A stretch of 42,506 nucleotides of DNA. Source: Bifidobacterium breve. Its GTDB lineage: Bacteria; Acidobacteriota; Vicinamibacteria; Vicinamibacterales; CAVVIG01. Made by a program: the position numbers and the translations under genes. The notes beneath the pieces were generated by a model. It had not been told where the DNA came from, ran no database searches, and saw only the letters and a program-made list of their open reading frames with translations. The DNA is taken from contig CALQBJ020000005.1 of the NCBI GenBank assembly GCA_943328785.2, positions 1 to 42,506 of the forward strand. Reading direction: 5' to 3'. Positions 26,461 through 36,343 of this stretch are shown piece after piece. How positions within the stretch are numbered: the first letter of the stretch is position 1; every line of letters starts with the position of its first letter.

Positions 26461-26922
26461 ATGTCCACCTACCTGCAACCGGCGCTGCTCGGCGGTCTCG
26501 TGATGGGGGTGTTGTCCGCGCCGCCCATCATCAGTGCCGGTAACCTCTGCTGTTGTCTCTGGGTCGTCACCGGCGGGCTGCTCGCGGCCTATCTGCTCCA
26601 GCAGAACCGGCCGGGCCCGATCACTGCCGCTGACGGTGCCATCGTCGGCCTGCTGGCCGGCCTGTTCGGTGCCACTTGCCAGTTCGTGCTCTCCATCCCC
26701 ATCGGCCTGCTTGTCGGTCCCGTCGAGCGGCAACTGCTCGAGCGGCTGCGCGACATGTCGGGATCGGGTGTCGCCGAGTTCAACCTCGACCGCGGTCCGG
26801 GGCTCTTAGGCGTCATGCTCCTTCGCCTCATCGCGTACGTGTTCACGCTCGTCGTCGGCTCGATCGTATCGACGCTGGCGGGGGTGGTCGGCGCCGTGCT
26901 GTTCGCGAAGCCGAAGTCGTAG
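26461..26922 (+). CDS. Small integral membrane protein with an NLCCC motif
   Basis: 153 residues from ATG at 26461. Four hydrophobic segments are visible: about 5-27, 30-46, 57-82 (DGAIVGLLAGLFGATCQFVLSIPIGLLVG) and 120-148 (LLRLIAYVFTLVVGSIVSTLAGVVGAVLF). GNLCCCLWVVTGGLLAAYLL between the first two has three consecutive Cys, a pattern I associate with small uncharacterised membrane proteins of several phyla. A soluble amphipathic loop with RQLLERLRDMSG sits between segments 3 and 4. Function unknown. It lies between ino1 and acs on the same strand, with gaps of 67 and 44 bp. Confidence 0.8.
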   Translation: MSTYLQPALLGGLVMGVLSAPPIISAGNLCCCLWVVTGGLLAAYLLQQNRPGPITAADGAIVGLLAGLFGATCQFVLSIPIGLLVGPVERQLLERLRDMSGSGVAEFNLDRGPGLLGVMLLRLIAYVFTLVVGSIVSTLAGVVGAVLFAKPKS

Positions 26923-26966
26923 CGCGCCAGTCCGCCTGAGACGACATCCGGAGTTAGAATCGGCGC

Positions 26967-28928
26967 ATGGCCGATCCCACGACCGCCGAGTTCAGCGACC
27001 TTCTCCGCGAAGACCGCACGTTCCCTCCCTCCGAGGCGTTCCGCGCGCAGGCGCTCGTGCGCGACGAGGCGATCTACGCGGAGGCCGCCCGCGATCCCGA
27101 GGCGTTCTGGGCGAGGTTCGCGGCTGAACTCGAGTGGTCGACGCCGTGGACCCAGGTGCTCGACTGGCAGCCGCCACACGCGAAGTGGTTCGTCGGCGGG
27201 AAGCTCAACGCCAGCGTGAATTGCGTCGACCGCCACGTCCGTGGCCCGCGGCGCAACAAGGCCGCCATCATCTGGGAAGGAGAGCCTGGCGATCGTCGCA
27301 CGCTCACCTATCACGACCTCTATCGCGAGGTGTCGCAGTTCGCGAACGTCCTCAAGTCGCTCGGCGTGACGAAGGGCGACCGCGTCGCCCTCTACCTGCC
27401 GCTCATCCCCGAACTGACCATTGCCATGCTGGCCTGCGCGCGCATCGGCGCCGTGCACAGCGTGGTGTTCGGCGGCTTCAGCGCCGAGTCGCTGCGCGAT
27501 CGCATCAACGATTCCCTGTGCAAGGTGCTGGTCACCGCCGACGGCGGCTATCGCCGTGGCCAGATCGTGCCGTTGAAGCAGATGGCCGACGAGGCACTCG
27601 AAGGCACGCCGTCCATTGAAAGCGTCGTCATCGTCCAGCGCGGCGAGCAGGCGATGAAGATGGTGCACGTGAAGGAAGGGCGCGACCACTGGTACCACCG
27701 CCTGATGCAGGACGCATCGGCCAGGTGCGAGCCCGAACCGATGGACGCCGAGGACATGCTCTACATCCTCTACACGTCGGGCACCACCGGGAAGCCGAAG
27801 GGGATCGTGCACACGACCGGCGGCTACCTCACCGGCACCTACGCCACCACCAAGCTCGTGTTCGATATGAAGGACGAGGACGTCTACTGGTGCACGGCTG
27901 ATATCGGCTGGGTCACCGGGCACAGCTACGTGGTGTACGGGCCGCTGGCGAACGGCGCCACGGTGATGATGTACGAGGGCGCCCCGGACTGGCCGCAGAA
28001 GGACCGCTTCTGGTCGATCATCGAGAAGTACGGCGTCACCATCCTCTACACGGCCCCGACGGCGATTCGCGCCTTCATGCGCTGGGGCACCGACTGGCCG
28101 GCGAAGCACGACCTGTCGTCGCTGCGCCTGCTCGGCTCGGTGGGTGAACCGATCAACCCCGAGGCCTGGGTCTGGTACTACAAGTTCATCGGCGGCGAGC
28201 GCTGCCCGGTGGTCGACACGTGGTGGCAGACCGAGACCGGCGCCATCATGATCACCCCCCTGCCTGGTGTCACCACGACGCGCCCCGGGTCCGCGTCGCG
28301 TCCGTTCCCAGGCATCTCTGCCGAAATTCGCAACGAGAAGGGCGAGACCATTCCTGCCGGCGGCGGGCTGCTGGCCCTCACGCGCCCCTGGCCCTCCATG
28401 CTGCGCGGCATCTACGGCGATCCCGAGCGGTACGCTCGTCAGTACTGGAACAAGTGGGGGCTCGGCGTCTACGTCACCGGCGACGGCGCGAAGTTGGACG
28501 CCGAAGGGAATTTCTGGCTGCTCGGCCGGGTGGACGACGTGCTGAACGTGGCGGGGCACCGGATCGGCACGATGGAAGTGGAGAGTGCGCTCGTCGACCA
28601 CCCGAGCGTGGCCGAGGCCGCCGTGGTCGGCAAGCCGCACGCGATCAAGGGGCAGTCGATCGCGGCCTTCGTCACGCTGAAGGAAGGGATCTTCGGCACG
28701 AAGGCGCATCTCGAGCTGCTGCGCGAGCACGTCGCAAAGAAGATCGGCGCCATCGCCAAGCCGGACGACATCATCTTTACCGCCGACTTGCCGAAGACCC
28801 GCTCGGGCAAGATCATGCGCCGCCTGCTACGCGACATCGCCGAAGGCAAGGCGGTCGGCGATACCACGACGCTGGCCGACCCGAGCATGATGGCGAAGCT
28901 GAAGGCGCAGTACGAGAACGAAACGTAA
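26967..28928 (+). CDS. acs: Acetyl-CoA synthetase (AMP-forming)
   Basis: 653 residues from ATG at 26967, matching the usual 640-660. It activates acetate to acetyl-CoA through acetyl-AMP. The adenylation motifs are present: [19 protein letters not shown] near residue 268, [17 protein letters not shown] near 415 (the Trp is a marker of acetate specificity) and the hinge block [19 protein letters not shown] near 525. The C-terminal [14 protein letters not shown] carries the catalytic Lys, which is controlled by acetylation in other bacteria. No deacetylase or Pat-type gene is adjacent. The stop is followed by a 7-bp array and a palindromic repeat. Confidence 0.96.
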   Translation: MADPTTAEFSDLLREDRTFPPSEAFRAQALVRDEAIYAEAARDPEAFWARFAAELEWSTPWTQVLDWQPPHAKWFVGGKLNASVNCVDRHVRGPRRNKAAIIWEGEPGDRRTLTYHDLYREVSQFANVLKSLGVTKGDRVALYLPLIPELTIAMLACARIGAVHSVVFGGFSAESLRDRINDSLCKVLVTADGGYRRGQIVPLKQMADEALEGTPSIESVVIVQRGEQAMKMVHVKEGRDHWYHRLMQDASARCEPEPMDAEDMLYILYTSGTTGKPKGIVHTTGGYLTGTYATTKLVFDMKDEDVYWCTADIGWVTGHSYVVYGPLANGATVMMYEGAPDWPQKDRFWSIIEKYGVTILYTAPTAIRAFMRWGTDWPAKHDLSSLRLLGSVGEPINPEAWVWYYKFIGGERCPVVDTWWQTETGAIMITPLPGVTTTRPGSASRPFPGISAEIRNEKGETIPAGGGLLALTRPWPSMLRGIYGDPERYARQYWNKWGLGVYVTGDGAKLDAEGNFWLLGRVDDVLNVAGHRIGTMEVESALVDHPSVAEAAVVGKPHAIKGQSIAAFVTLKEGIFGTKAHLELLREHVAKKIGAIAKPDDIIFTADLPKTRSGKIMRRLLRDIAEGKAVGDTTTLADPSMMAKLKAQYENET

Positions 28929-28969
28929 TGGTCGTTAGTCGTTAGTCGCCCGGTGGCGACTGGACAACT
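28929..28969 (+). repeat. 7-bp periodic array 5 with a 7-bp stem-loop
   Basis: GTC at 28931, 28938 and 28945, exactly 7 bp apart, directly after the acs stop. AGTCGCC (28944-28950) and GGCGACT (28955-28961) are perfect inverted arms around CGGT, so a hairpin can form, then GAC/AAC pieces follow. Confidence 0.82.
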
Positions 28970-28992
28970 GTAGTGTCCGGCTTCAGCCGGAC
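28970..28992 (+). repeat. 23-bp palindromic repeat, copy C (intergenic)
   Basis: GTAGT followed by GTCCGGCT-TC-AGCCGGAC. It is identical over 23 bases to the reverse complement of copy A inside recQ. It lies between the convergent stops of acs and the SNF2 gene and probably serves as part of the transcript end. Confidence 0.87.
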
Positions 28993-29000
28993 GACTTCAC

Positions 29001-32000
29001 CTACGACAGCAGCAGTTCGAGGTCTTCCCTCTGCAGGGAGCGGATCACGCTGTTATCGGCGGTGATGATGGCCTCGGCGAGCTCGCGCTTGCGCTGCTGC
29101 AGTTCCAGCACGCGTTCTTCGACCGTATCGCGCGCGATGAGCCGGTAGGCGAAGACGTTGCGGGTCTGCCCGATGCGGTGCGCGCGGTCGACCGCCTGCG
29201 CTTCCGCCGCCGGGTTCCACCACGGGTCGAGAATGAACACGTAGTCTGCGGCAGTCAGGTTCAGCCCCACCCCACCGGCCTTGAGGCTGATGAGGAACAA
29301 CCGGCACCCATCGTCGTTCTGGAACCGATCGATGCGGGCCGCGCGATCCTTCGTTCGACCGTCGAGATACTGGTACGGGATCCCGCGCGCATCGAGTTGC
29401 GTACGAAGCAGGGCCAGGAAGCTCGTGAACTGCGAGAAGACAAGCGCCTTGTGTCCGTCCTCCACGGTCTCGACCAGGCGCGGCACCAGCAGGTCGAGCT
29501 TGGCCGACGGGTCATCGGCGCGCGTCGGGTCGACGAGCGCCGGATGACACGCGGCCTGCCGCAGGCGCAGCAGCGCCTCAAGCACCTGCAGCTTCGCGCG
29601 CGGCCAGGTGTCGGCCTTGCCGAGCAGCGTGCGTCGATAATGGTCGCGGAGTTCGTTGTAGAGCGTGCGCTGCCGCCGTTCGAGCTCGCACACAATCGTC
29701 TGCTCGGTCTTCGATGGCAGTTCCGACGCCACTTGCGCCTTCGTGCGTCGCAGGATGAACGGGCGCAGGCCGCGACCCAGCAGTCGCAGTTCGTCGCCGC
29801 CGGTGTTGCCGGAGAAGGCGCGTCCGAACGCGGTGGCGCCGCTCAGCAATCCCGGGTTCAGGAATTCGACGAGGCTCCATAGATCGCTGATCCTGTTCTC
29901 CACAGGCGTGCCGCTCAGCGCGAGCCGATGCTCGCCCTTCAGCAACCGGGCCGACCTGGCCGCAACCGTGTTGGCGTTCTTGATCGTCTGCGACTCGTCG
30001 AGAATGACGTAGTCGAACGCCACGCCCGCCAGCGCCGCGGCATCGCGCCTGAGCGTGCCGTAGGTGACGAGCACGAGGTCGCTCTCCGAGATCCGGTGCA
30101 TGCGACTGGCGCGATCGGCACCCGAGAAGTCCAGCACCTTCAGCTGCGGTGCGAACCGTGCGGCTTCCTGCTGCCAGTTGAACAGCACCGATCGCGGCAC
30201 GACGACCAGTGATGGCTGCGGCGTCTGGCCCGCGGTCTGGCGCTGATGACGCCGACCATCGAGCAGTGCAAGTACCACGACGGTCTTGCCGAGTCCCATG
30301 TCGTCAGCCAGGCAGCCGCCGAACCCGAACTCGCGGAGGAACACGAGCCAGCCCAGGCCTTCGCGCTGGTACGGGCGAAGCGTCCCCTCGAAGCTGGGAG
30401 GTGGGTCGGCCGGACTGATCGTGTCGAAGGTGCGCAGTCGATCGCGTGCGGCTGCCGCCCGCCGGTCCCAGTCCACCTCGGGTGTGGTCGCGAGCAGCGC
30501 ATCCAGCAACGCCACCTGCGACGGCCTGAACCGCACGTGGTCCTTGGAGCGTGTGCCCAGGGCGAACGGTGCGAAGTCGCGCATCCATTCCTCGGGCAGG
30601 ATCCCGATCGTGCCGTCGCCCAGCCGCACCGTTCCGTGTTGTCCGCGAATGGCGTCCAGCAACTGCGGCAGGGTTGTTCGCTGGTCGTCGAACACCGCGT
30701 CGCCGCGCAGTTCGAACCAGTCGAGGCCCGAGGTGACGTGCAGGGAGGGGGCCGCGGCGGCCACGCGATAGCGCTGGCCGTCTGCCTCGACGTGCCAGCC
30801 CTCGCCCACGAGCAGTCGCGCGATCCGAGGAATGTCGGTCGTCGCCACCTGTATGACCTGTCGCCCTTCCCACGAAGCCCACGCTGTGCGCGCCCCCAGG
30901 GCATGCAGGCGGGCGTGTGCCAGCTGTTCAGCGTCGGGCTTGCGCCGTGCCATGATCTGCGGGTCGTGCGTGGGCACGAGCGGCACGGTGGAGGCCGCCT
31001 GCGCGGGTCCGCCGTCGTAGGCGAACAAGAGGTCCGCCTGCAGGAACCTGGCTCCCTGGCGTGGCGAGCGAAGTGCCAGATGCGGCACCGGCGCCGTGTC
31101 CAGGATGCCCGTGCGCAGTTCCTCTGGAAGCCCGGCCGCATCCGACGTGCCCGACATCAGCAGCGCGTCGCGCAGGCGCGCCGCTTCCGACACCGGCACC
31201 TGCAACCTGCCGCGCGCCAGCAACTGGTGCAGCCACGGCACGACGCCGCCCGGTTCGAGGCGAACGGCGCCGCTCCGGGTGAGCGCGATCCCGTTGTCGA
31301 GCAGCAGGTGCACCGCGTCGAGCGCAATCGTGGTGTCGTCGCGAACGAGTTCGCCGCCCACGGCGTAGACGCCCGCGCTGTCGTCTCGCGTGACGCGAAG
31401 CACTCCCGTGAACGGCGCCCCGCCGTCGAAGACCAGTTCGGCGAGCGGAGCGTCCTGCGGACGCGACGTCGGCACGCGTGTCAGGGCCAGTCGACATCGG
31501 CCCGTCCCGCAGATCGTCGGCAGCAGGTCGTCGGCGACGACGCCGCGCAGATGGAACACCGAGGGAAGGTCGCCGCCGACGGCGGACCAGGCCCAGTCGT
31601 GCACGGGGCGGGCGCCGGCCAGGCGTCCGAGGATGAGGCGATCCGTTTCCGGCTGGGCGGCGACGTGAGCGCTGCTGATGCGCGCAGGCTTCGGGATCCC
31701 CCAGTCGCCGTTCTGCTTCCGCTCCTGCGCGAGCAGGTGAACGACGAGCATGGCGGCGGCCTGCGAGGCCGCCAGGTCGATGACATAGAGCAGTTGGCCC
31801 GATGATGGCACCATGCGCCGGCCGCTCTCCGGCAGTGGCGTCGCGGCGATGGCGGCGAGGGTCTGCCGCCAGTCGGACAGGCGTCCGTCGCGCGGGCGCG
31901 GCGCGACCTGGCTCGAACGGTGGAATTCGGGGTCCTCTGGCGTCCCGTCGTCTTCGTTCGGCTCGTCGTCGAGGGGGATGGCCACGAAGTCGAGCTTGAC

Positions 32001-32297
32001 GGACGGAATCGTGTCGGGCGATTGCAGCGCCCCGCGCGCATCGCAGGCGAGCGCGACGGCCCAGAGGTGCTTGCACGGTTCGAGGCGGTCGTTGAAGAAC
32101 GGGCAGGTGCAGGTGCCCAGGAGGGCCCCGTCTCCGAGTTCGAGGCGCACGACGTAGTCGTCAGAGCCGCGCACCACCGCGTAGACGAAGGTCAGCTGCG
32201 GGTCGAAGTGCACCACGGCGCCACTGCGGAAGTAGTCGCCGCCACGTGTGCGGATCTTCGGGTCGGTGGCCGGTTCGAGCGCACGGGCAACGGTCAT
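29001..32297 (-). CDS. SNF2-family helicase with an N-terminal SWIM zinc finger
   Basis: 1098 residues from ATG at 32297. A SWIM zinc finger is near the start: C63 and C65 in GTCTCPFF, then C75 and H77 in EPCKHLW. A long region of unknown structure (about 100-620) follows. The helicase core begins with ADDMGLGKTVVVLALL near residue 668 (motif I), DESQ in motif II (FDYVILDESQTIKNANT), LSGTPVENRISDLW (III), and ends with VGLNLTAADYVFILDPWWN and DRAHRIGQ (V and VI) near 1010-1035. Such proteins remodel protein-DNA complexes using ATP; the bacterial SWIM-SNF2 subgroup is not well characterised. The gene stands alone and no nuclease, methylase or other defence partner is adjacent. Confidence 0.93.
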   Translation of the reverse strand: MTVARALEPATDPKIRTRGGDYFRSGAVVHFDPQLTFVYAVVRGSDDYVVRLELGDGALLGTCTCPFFNDRLEPCKHLWAVALACDARGALQSPDTIPSVKLDFVAIPLDDEPNEDDGTPEDPEFHRSSQVAPRPRDGRLSDWRQTLAAIAATPLPESGRRMVPSSGQLLYVIDLAASQAAAMLVVHLLAQERKQNGDWGIPKPARISSAHVAAQPETDRLILGRLAGARPVHDWAWSAVGGDLPSVFHLRGVVADDLLPTICGTGRCRLALTRVPTSRPQDAPLAELVFDGGAPFTGVLRVTRDDSAGVYAVGGELVRDDTTIALDAVHLLLDNGIALTRSGAVRLEPGGVVPWLHQLLARGRLQVPVSEAARLRDALLMSGTSDAAGLPEELRTGILDTAPVPHLALRSPRQGARFLQADLLFAYDGGPAQAASTVPLVPTHDPQIMARRKPDAEQLAHARLHALGARTAWASWEGRQVIQVATTDIPRIARLLVGEGWHVEADGQRYRVAAAAPSLHVTSGLDWFELRGDAVFDDQRTTLPQLLDAIRGQHGTVRLGDGTIGILPEEWMRDFAPFALGTRSKDHVRFRPSQVALLDALLATTPEVDWDRRAAAARDRLRTFDTISPADPPPSFEGTLRPYQREGLGWLVFLREFGFGGCLADDMGLGKTVVVLALLDGRRHQRQTAGQTPQPSLVVVPRSVLFNWQQEAARFAPQLKVLDFSGADRASRMHRISESDLVLVTYGTLRRDAAALAGVAFDYVILDESQTIKNANTVAARSARLLKGEHRLALSGTPVENRISDLWSLVEFLNPGLLSGATAFGRAFSGNTGGDELRLLGRGLRPFILRRTKAQVASELPSKTEQTIVCELERRQRTLYNELRDHYRRTLLGKADTWPRAKLQVLEALLRLRQAACHPALVDPTRADDPSAKLDLLVPRLVETVEDGHKALVFSQFTSFLALLRTQLDARGIPYQYLDGRTKDRAARIDRFQNDDGCRLFLISLKAGGVGLNLTAADYVFILDPWWNPAAEAQAVDRAHRIGQTRNVFAYRLIARDTVEERVLELQQRKRELAEAIITADNSVIRSLQREDLELLLS

Positions 32298-32643
32298 AGG
32301 GAGTCAATCACGACGGGTCAGGCAGGCTACTCGCGTCACGACGAATCCCGTCCGATGCGGTCTGACACGAACGATGATATTTCACAGACGGGTCCCGATC
32401 GCGTCCGCCGTGGCGAGGTCCAGTCGCGATGACGAGCCCTCAGGACTTCCGCATACCCTCACCGTGCGTCGAACCGACGAGCAATGGGAGGCGGTGGGTA
32501 GCCAATCCCACACGCCGGTGACACCCCAACCTCTTACGCGGTCAGCCACTCCGATCCGCCCAGAGCCCTTCCGACCAACGACCAACGACCAACGACCACC
32601 GGCGGAACCGCCGGTCGCCGCCGGTCGTCTATGATGAGCAGCT
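32298..32643. other. 346-bp divergent intergenic region between SNF2 and lolD-like genes
   Basis: No gene is recognised. A candidate minus-strand -10 box TATCAT at 32379-32374 could serve the SNF2 gene. The right end holds 7-bp array 6 and a hairpin at 32598-32615. A minus-strand reading frame at 32382-32585 has no ribosome-binding site or recognisable product. Confidence 0.5.
32573..32600 (+). repeat. 7-bp periodic array 6 (GACCAAC)
   Basis: GAC at 32573, 32580, 32587 and 32594, exactly 7 bp apart, units GACCAAC. It lies upstream of the lolD-like gene and is the same unit as in array 2. A perfect 8-bp-arm hairpin, ACCGGCGG-AA-CCGCCGGT (32598-32615), follows directly. Confidence 0.88.
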
Positions 32644-33330
<687 letters not shown>

Positions 33331-33435
33331 CCGGGTGCCCTTGGCAACGCGTCATCGATCGCGACATTTCGCGCAATCGCGTGAGCGACGGATGGCGCGT
33401 GGCGCAAAGTCCCGGGCTATCATCCTCGGACACTG

Positions 33436-34242
33436 ATGCGGATTCGCTTCTGGGGAGTTCGGGGATCGGTGCCGTGGGCCACACCCGCGGCCATCGGATT
33501 CGGGTGCAACACGCCCTGCGTCGAAGTGCGCGACGACCGGCGCGGTTCCTACCTCATTCTCGATGGCGGCTCCGGCCTGGTCGGCCTCAGCGATACGTTT
33601 GCCGGCGAGCCTCGCCCCACACCACTCCTCCTCTCGCACTACCACTGGGATCACACGCAGGGCCTGCCGTTCTTCGGCCCGCTCTTCAGCCCGGGCTGGA
33701 CACCGGAGGTCTTCGCGCCGGCGCTCGCCGACGTGCCGGCCGACTGGATCGAGACGCTATTCCAGCCGCCGAACTTTCCGGTGCCGTTCGCGGGCCTGCC
33801 GAACCGTCCAACGGTGACGTTCATCGAGGCGTCCCGCCACGAGATCGGCGGGTTCTCCGTCAGCGTGCAACCGCTCACGCATCCTGGCGGTGCGTTCGCG
33901 TACCGCATCCATGGCCGCACCGGCGACTTGTGCTACGTCACCGACCATGAGTTCGGCAACCCCGCGGTCGACGAACCGCTGCTCGAATTCTGCAAGGGGT
34001 GCGCGGCGCTCATCTCCGACGCCCACTTCACCCCGGACGAACTGGTCAGGCACCGCGGCTGGGGCCACGGCGACTGGCGGCAGGTGGCCGAGTTCGCCTC
34101 GCAGTGCCATGCGGGCCGCTTGTTCCTCTTCCATCACAAGCCCGGTCGAACCGACATCGAGCTGACGCAGATTGTGGGAGCCGCGCGTCGCGTGTTCCCA
34201 TCCACCGACGCCGCCTGCGAAGGGCTGGCGTTCGACATCTAG
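33436..34242 (+). CDS. Metallo-beta-lactamase-fold hydrolase, phosphodiesterase-like
   Basis: 268 residues from ATG at 33436. The N-terminus MRIRFWGVRGSVP is typical of a group of MBL-fold proteins related to cyclic-phosphate phosphodiesterases. The metal-binding motif is LSHYHWDHTQGLPFF (HxHxDH) near residues 67-72. Further ligands are likely His in PLTHPGG, the Asp in CYVTDHEFG, and His in LFLFHHKPGRTD. No signal peptide. The gene lies 28 bp before a CHASE2 adenylate cyclase, so hydrolysis of cAMP or another cyclic phosphate is a reasonable guess. That link rests on context alone. Confidence 0.85.
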   Translation: MRIRFWGVRGSVPWATPAAIGFGCNTPCVEVRDDRRGSYLILDGGSGLVGLSDTFAGEPRPTPLLLSHYHWDHTQGLPFFGPLFSPGWTPEVFAPALADVPADWIETLFQPPNFPVPFAGLPNRPTVTFIEASRHEIGGFSVSVQPLTHPGGAFAYRIHGRTGDLCYVTDHEFGNPAVDEPLLEFCKGCAALISDAHFTPDELVRHRGWGHGDWRQVAEFASQCHAGRLFLFHHKPGRTDIELTQIVGAARRVFPSTDAACEGLAFDI

Positions 34243-34270
34243 GCGCAACAGCGCCGGACAAGCAGGCAGC

Positions 34271-36343
34271 GTGCGCAAGGCGATAGCAGGGCTGGTACTG
34301 GGACTTGGCGCAGGCGCCCTCGTGCTGGGGCTCGCGCTGGTGTTTGCGCGGCAGTCGGCCGGCAGCGTCGATCCGCTCCAGTCGATCGAGTTCCGCACCT
34401 ACGACTGGCGCCTCACCCGCACCTCCAGGCCGGCGACGGCGCGCCGCGATCTGGCGCTGGTCGAGATCGACGAATACTCCCTCAGGAACCTGCAGCCGAA
34501 TGCGGGGCGGTGGCCGTGGCCGCGGGCCGTGCACTCGATGCTCATCGACTTCCTGCAGCGGGCGCCTGCGAAGGTCATCGCCTACGACGTCAGCTTCGCC
34601 GAAGCCGATACCCGCGAAGGGTTCGCCTTCGGTGGCGACACTGTGTCGGGCGCCGAGTCCGACCAGGCATTCATCGACTCGGTGAAGAAGTCGGGCAACG
34701 TCATCATGCTGGCCGACGCCACCTACGAAGGCGAAGCGGCCGACGGCGCGGCGGTGGTGCCCGATGCCGGCTTCACGCTCGACTCGCCGTTCGTGGCCGA
34801 GCGGAAGATGATCTTCCCGCCGTTCGCGGCGCTGGCCGCTGCCGTGGCCGGCTTTGGACACAACCTCTTCGTGCTCGACCCTGACGGTCCGTTGCGGCAC
34901 ACCGTGCCATTCGTGCGCGTCGGCACGCGCGCGCTGCCGTCGCTCGGACTGGCCGCGGCCCTGACGTCGGTGCAGCTCGACCCGGCGACGATTCGCACCG
35001 GGCGCGACACGTTGCACCTCGGCACGACGCCGATGCCCGTACAGATGCGCACGGTGCGCACCGCGGACGGCATCCAGGCCTACCAGTGGGGACTCGTCGA
35101 TTTCCGTGGCCCGGCGCTGCTCGCCGACATGAAGAGCCGGCCGTACCCGAGCTATGCGTTCTTCGACCTGCTCTACTCGGAAGAGCAGATCCTGGCGGGC
35201 GAGAAGCCGAACGTCGACCCCGCGGTGTTCAAGGACAAGATCGTCTTCGTCGGCGTCACGGCGTCCGGGTTGTACGACGTCTTCGAGACGCCGTTCGCGG
35301 GCGGCAAGATGCCGGGCATCCAGGTGCATGCCGCCGTGGCCGACGACGTCCTGTCGCGACACTTCCTGGCGCCGGCGTCAGACGCCGGGCGCGTCGCCAC
35401 GGTGCTCGGCGTCGCGCTCGCGGTGGGCGTGCTGGCCACCATGCTGCCGGCGTGGTGGGCGAGTGCGGCGACGCTGGGGCTGCTCGCCATGTTCGGCTGG
35501 GCGGCAACGCGCCTCTTCGCCGGCGGCACCTGGCTCAACGTGACGCAGCCGGTGTTCGCCTCGTCGGTCGCGCTGTTCGGCGGGGTGGCGTACCAGTACT
35601 TCATCGAGGGGCGCGAGAAGCGCAAGATGAAGCGCCTGTTCGGCCAGTACGTCTCGAAGGACGTCTACGCGCAGCTCGTCGCCAATCCAGACCTGGCCCG
35701 CCTCGGTGGGCAGCGACGTGACATGACCGTGCTGTTCTCCGACATTCGCGGCTTCACCACCCTGACGGAGAAGGGCCAGCCGGAGGAGATCGTTCACATG
35801 CTGAACGAGTACTTCACGCGCATGGTCGAGATTGTGTTCCGCCACAAGGGCACCGTCGACAAGTTCGTGGGCGACATGGTCATGGCGCTGTTCGGCGCCC
35901 CGCTCGACGATCCGCAACACGCCGACCACGCGGTCGAGGCCGCGCTCGACATGCTGGCCGAACTGCGCCAGTTGAACGAGAAGTGGGTGGCTGATGGGCT
36001 CGACGTGCAGGTCGACATCGGCATCGGCGTCAACACCGGGCCGATGATCGCCGGCAACATCGGGTCGGACCAGATCATGAGCTACACCGTCATCGGCGAC
36101 GCCGTGAACCTGGGGTCGCGGCTCGAATCGCTCAACAAGCAGTACTCGACCCACATCATCATCAGTGACGAGACGCGGCAGCGGCTGACTGGACAGTATG
36201 TGTTCAGACCGCTGGGCGACGTGGTTGTCAAAGGGAAGACCAAGCCGGTCGCGATTTTCGAGGTCATCGGTCGATCCGCTCCTGATACGATCGCCGCCAT
36301 ATCCGACGCGACACCGGTGGCCACCAAAGAGGCTCGTGTATGA
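34271..36343 (+). CDS. CHASE2-domain class III adenylate cyclase (class IIIb-like)
   Basis: 690 residues from GTG at 34271, where a membrane segment follows directly (IAGLVLGLGAGALVLGLALVFA). The extracytoplasmic CHASE2 sensor spans about 30-365 (DWRLTRTSRPATARRDLALVEID, WPWPRAVHSMLIDFL, FVGVTASGLYDVFETPF). Three membrane segments lie at about 373-443. The cyclase domain covers 480-680: metal Asp in VLFSDIRGFTTL and VDKFVGDMVMALFG, adenine-selecting Lys in the latter, and Asn/Arg in VNLGSRLE. A Thr stands in YTVIGDAVN where class IIIa enzymes have Asp; that is the mark of class IIIb, several of which respond to bicarbonate. Coupled by ATGA overlap to the M48 gene. Confidence 0.93.
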   Translation: MRKAIAGLVLGLGAGALVLGLALVFARQSAGSVDPLQSIEFRTYDWRLTRTSRPATARRDLALVEIDEYSLRNLQPNAGRWPWPRAVHSMLIDFLQRAPAKVIAYDVSFAEADTREGFAFGGDTVSGAESDQAFIDSVKKSGNVIMLADATYEGEAADGAAVVPDAGFTLDSPFVAERKMIFPPFAALAAAVAGFGHNLFVLDPDGPLRHTVPFVRVGTRALPSLGLAAALTSVQLDPATIRTGRDTLHLGTTPMPVQMRTVRTADGIQAYQWGLVDFRGPALLADMKSRPYPSYAFFDLLYSEEQILAGEKPNVDPAVFKDKIVFVGVTASGLYDVFETPFAGGKMPGIQVHAAVADDVLSRHFLAPASDAGRVATVLGVALAVGVLATMLPAWWASAATLGLLAMFGWAATRLFAGGTWLNVTQPVFASSVALFGGVAYQYFIEGREKRKMKRLFGQYVSKDVYAQLVANPDLARLGGQRRDMTVLFSDIRGFTTLTEKGQPEEIVHMLNEYFTRMVEIVFRHKGTVDKFVGDMVMALFGAPLDDPQHADHAVEAALDMLAELRQLNEKWVADGLDVQVDIGIGVNTGPMIAGNIGSDQIMSYTVIGDAVNLGSRLESLNKQYSTHIIISDETRQRLTGQYVFRPLGDVVVKGKTKPVAIFEVIGRSAPDTIAAISDATPVATKEARV

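Noticed and set aside
26589-28730. 713-residue minus-strand open frame opposite acs
   Set aside because: Arg/His/Ala-rich composition from high-GC antisense reading; acs on the plus strand has all its motifs.
30246-31805. 519-residue plus-strand open frame opposite the SNF2 gene
   Set aside because: Shadow of the helicase reading frame.
29001-32297. Anti-phage defence system based on the SNF2 protein
   Set aside because: No nuclease, methyltransferase or other defence gene is next to it; neighbours are metabolic.
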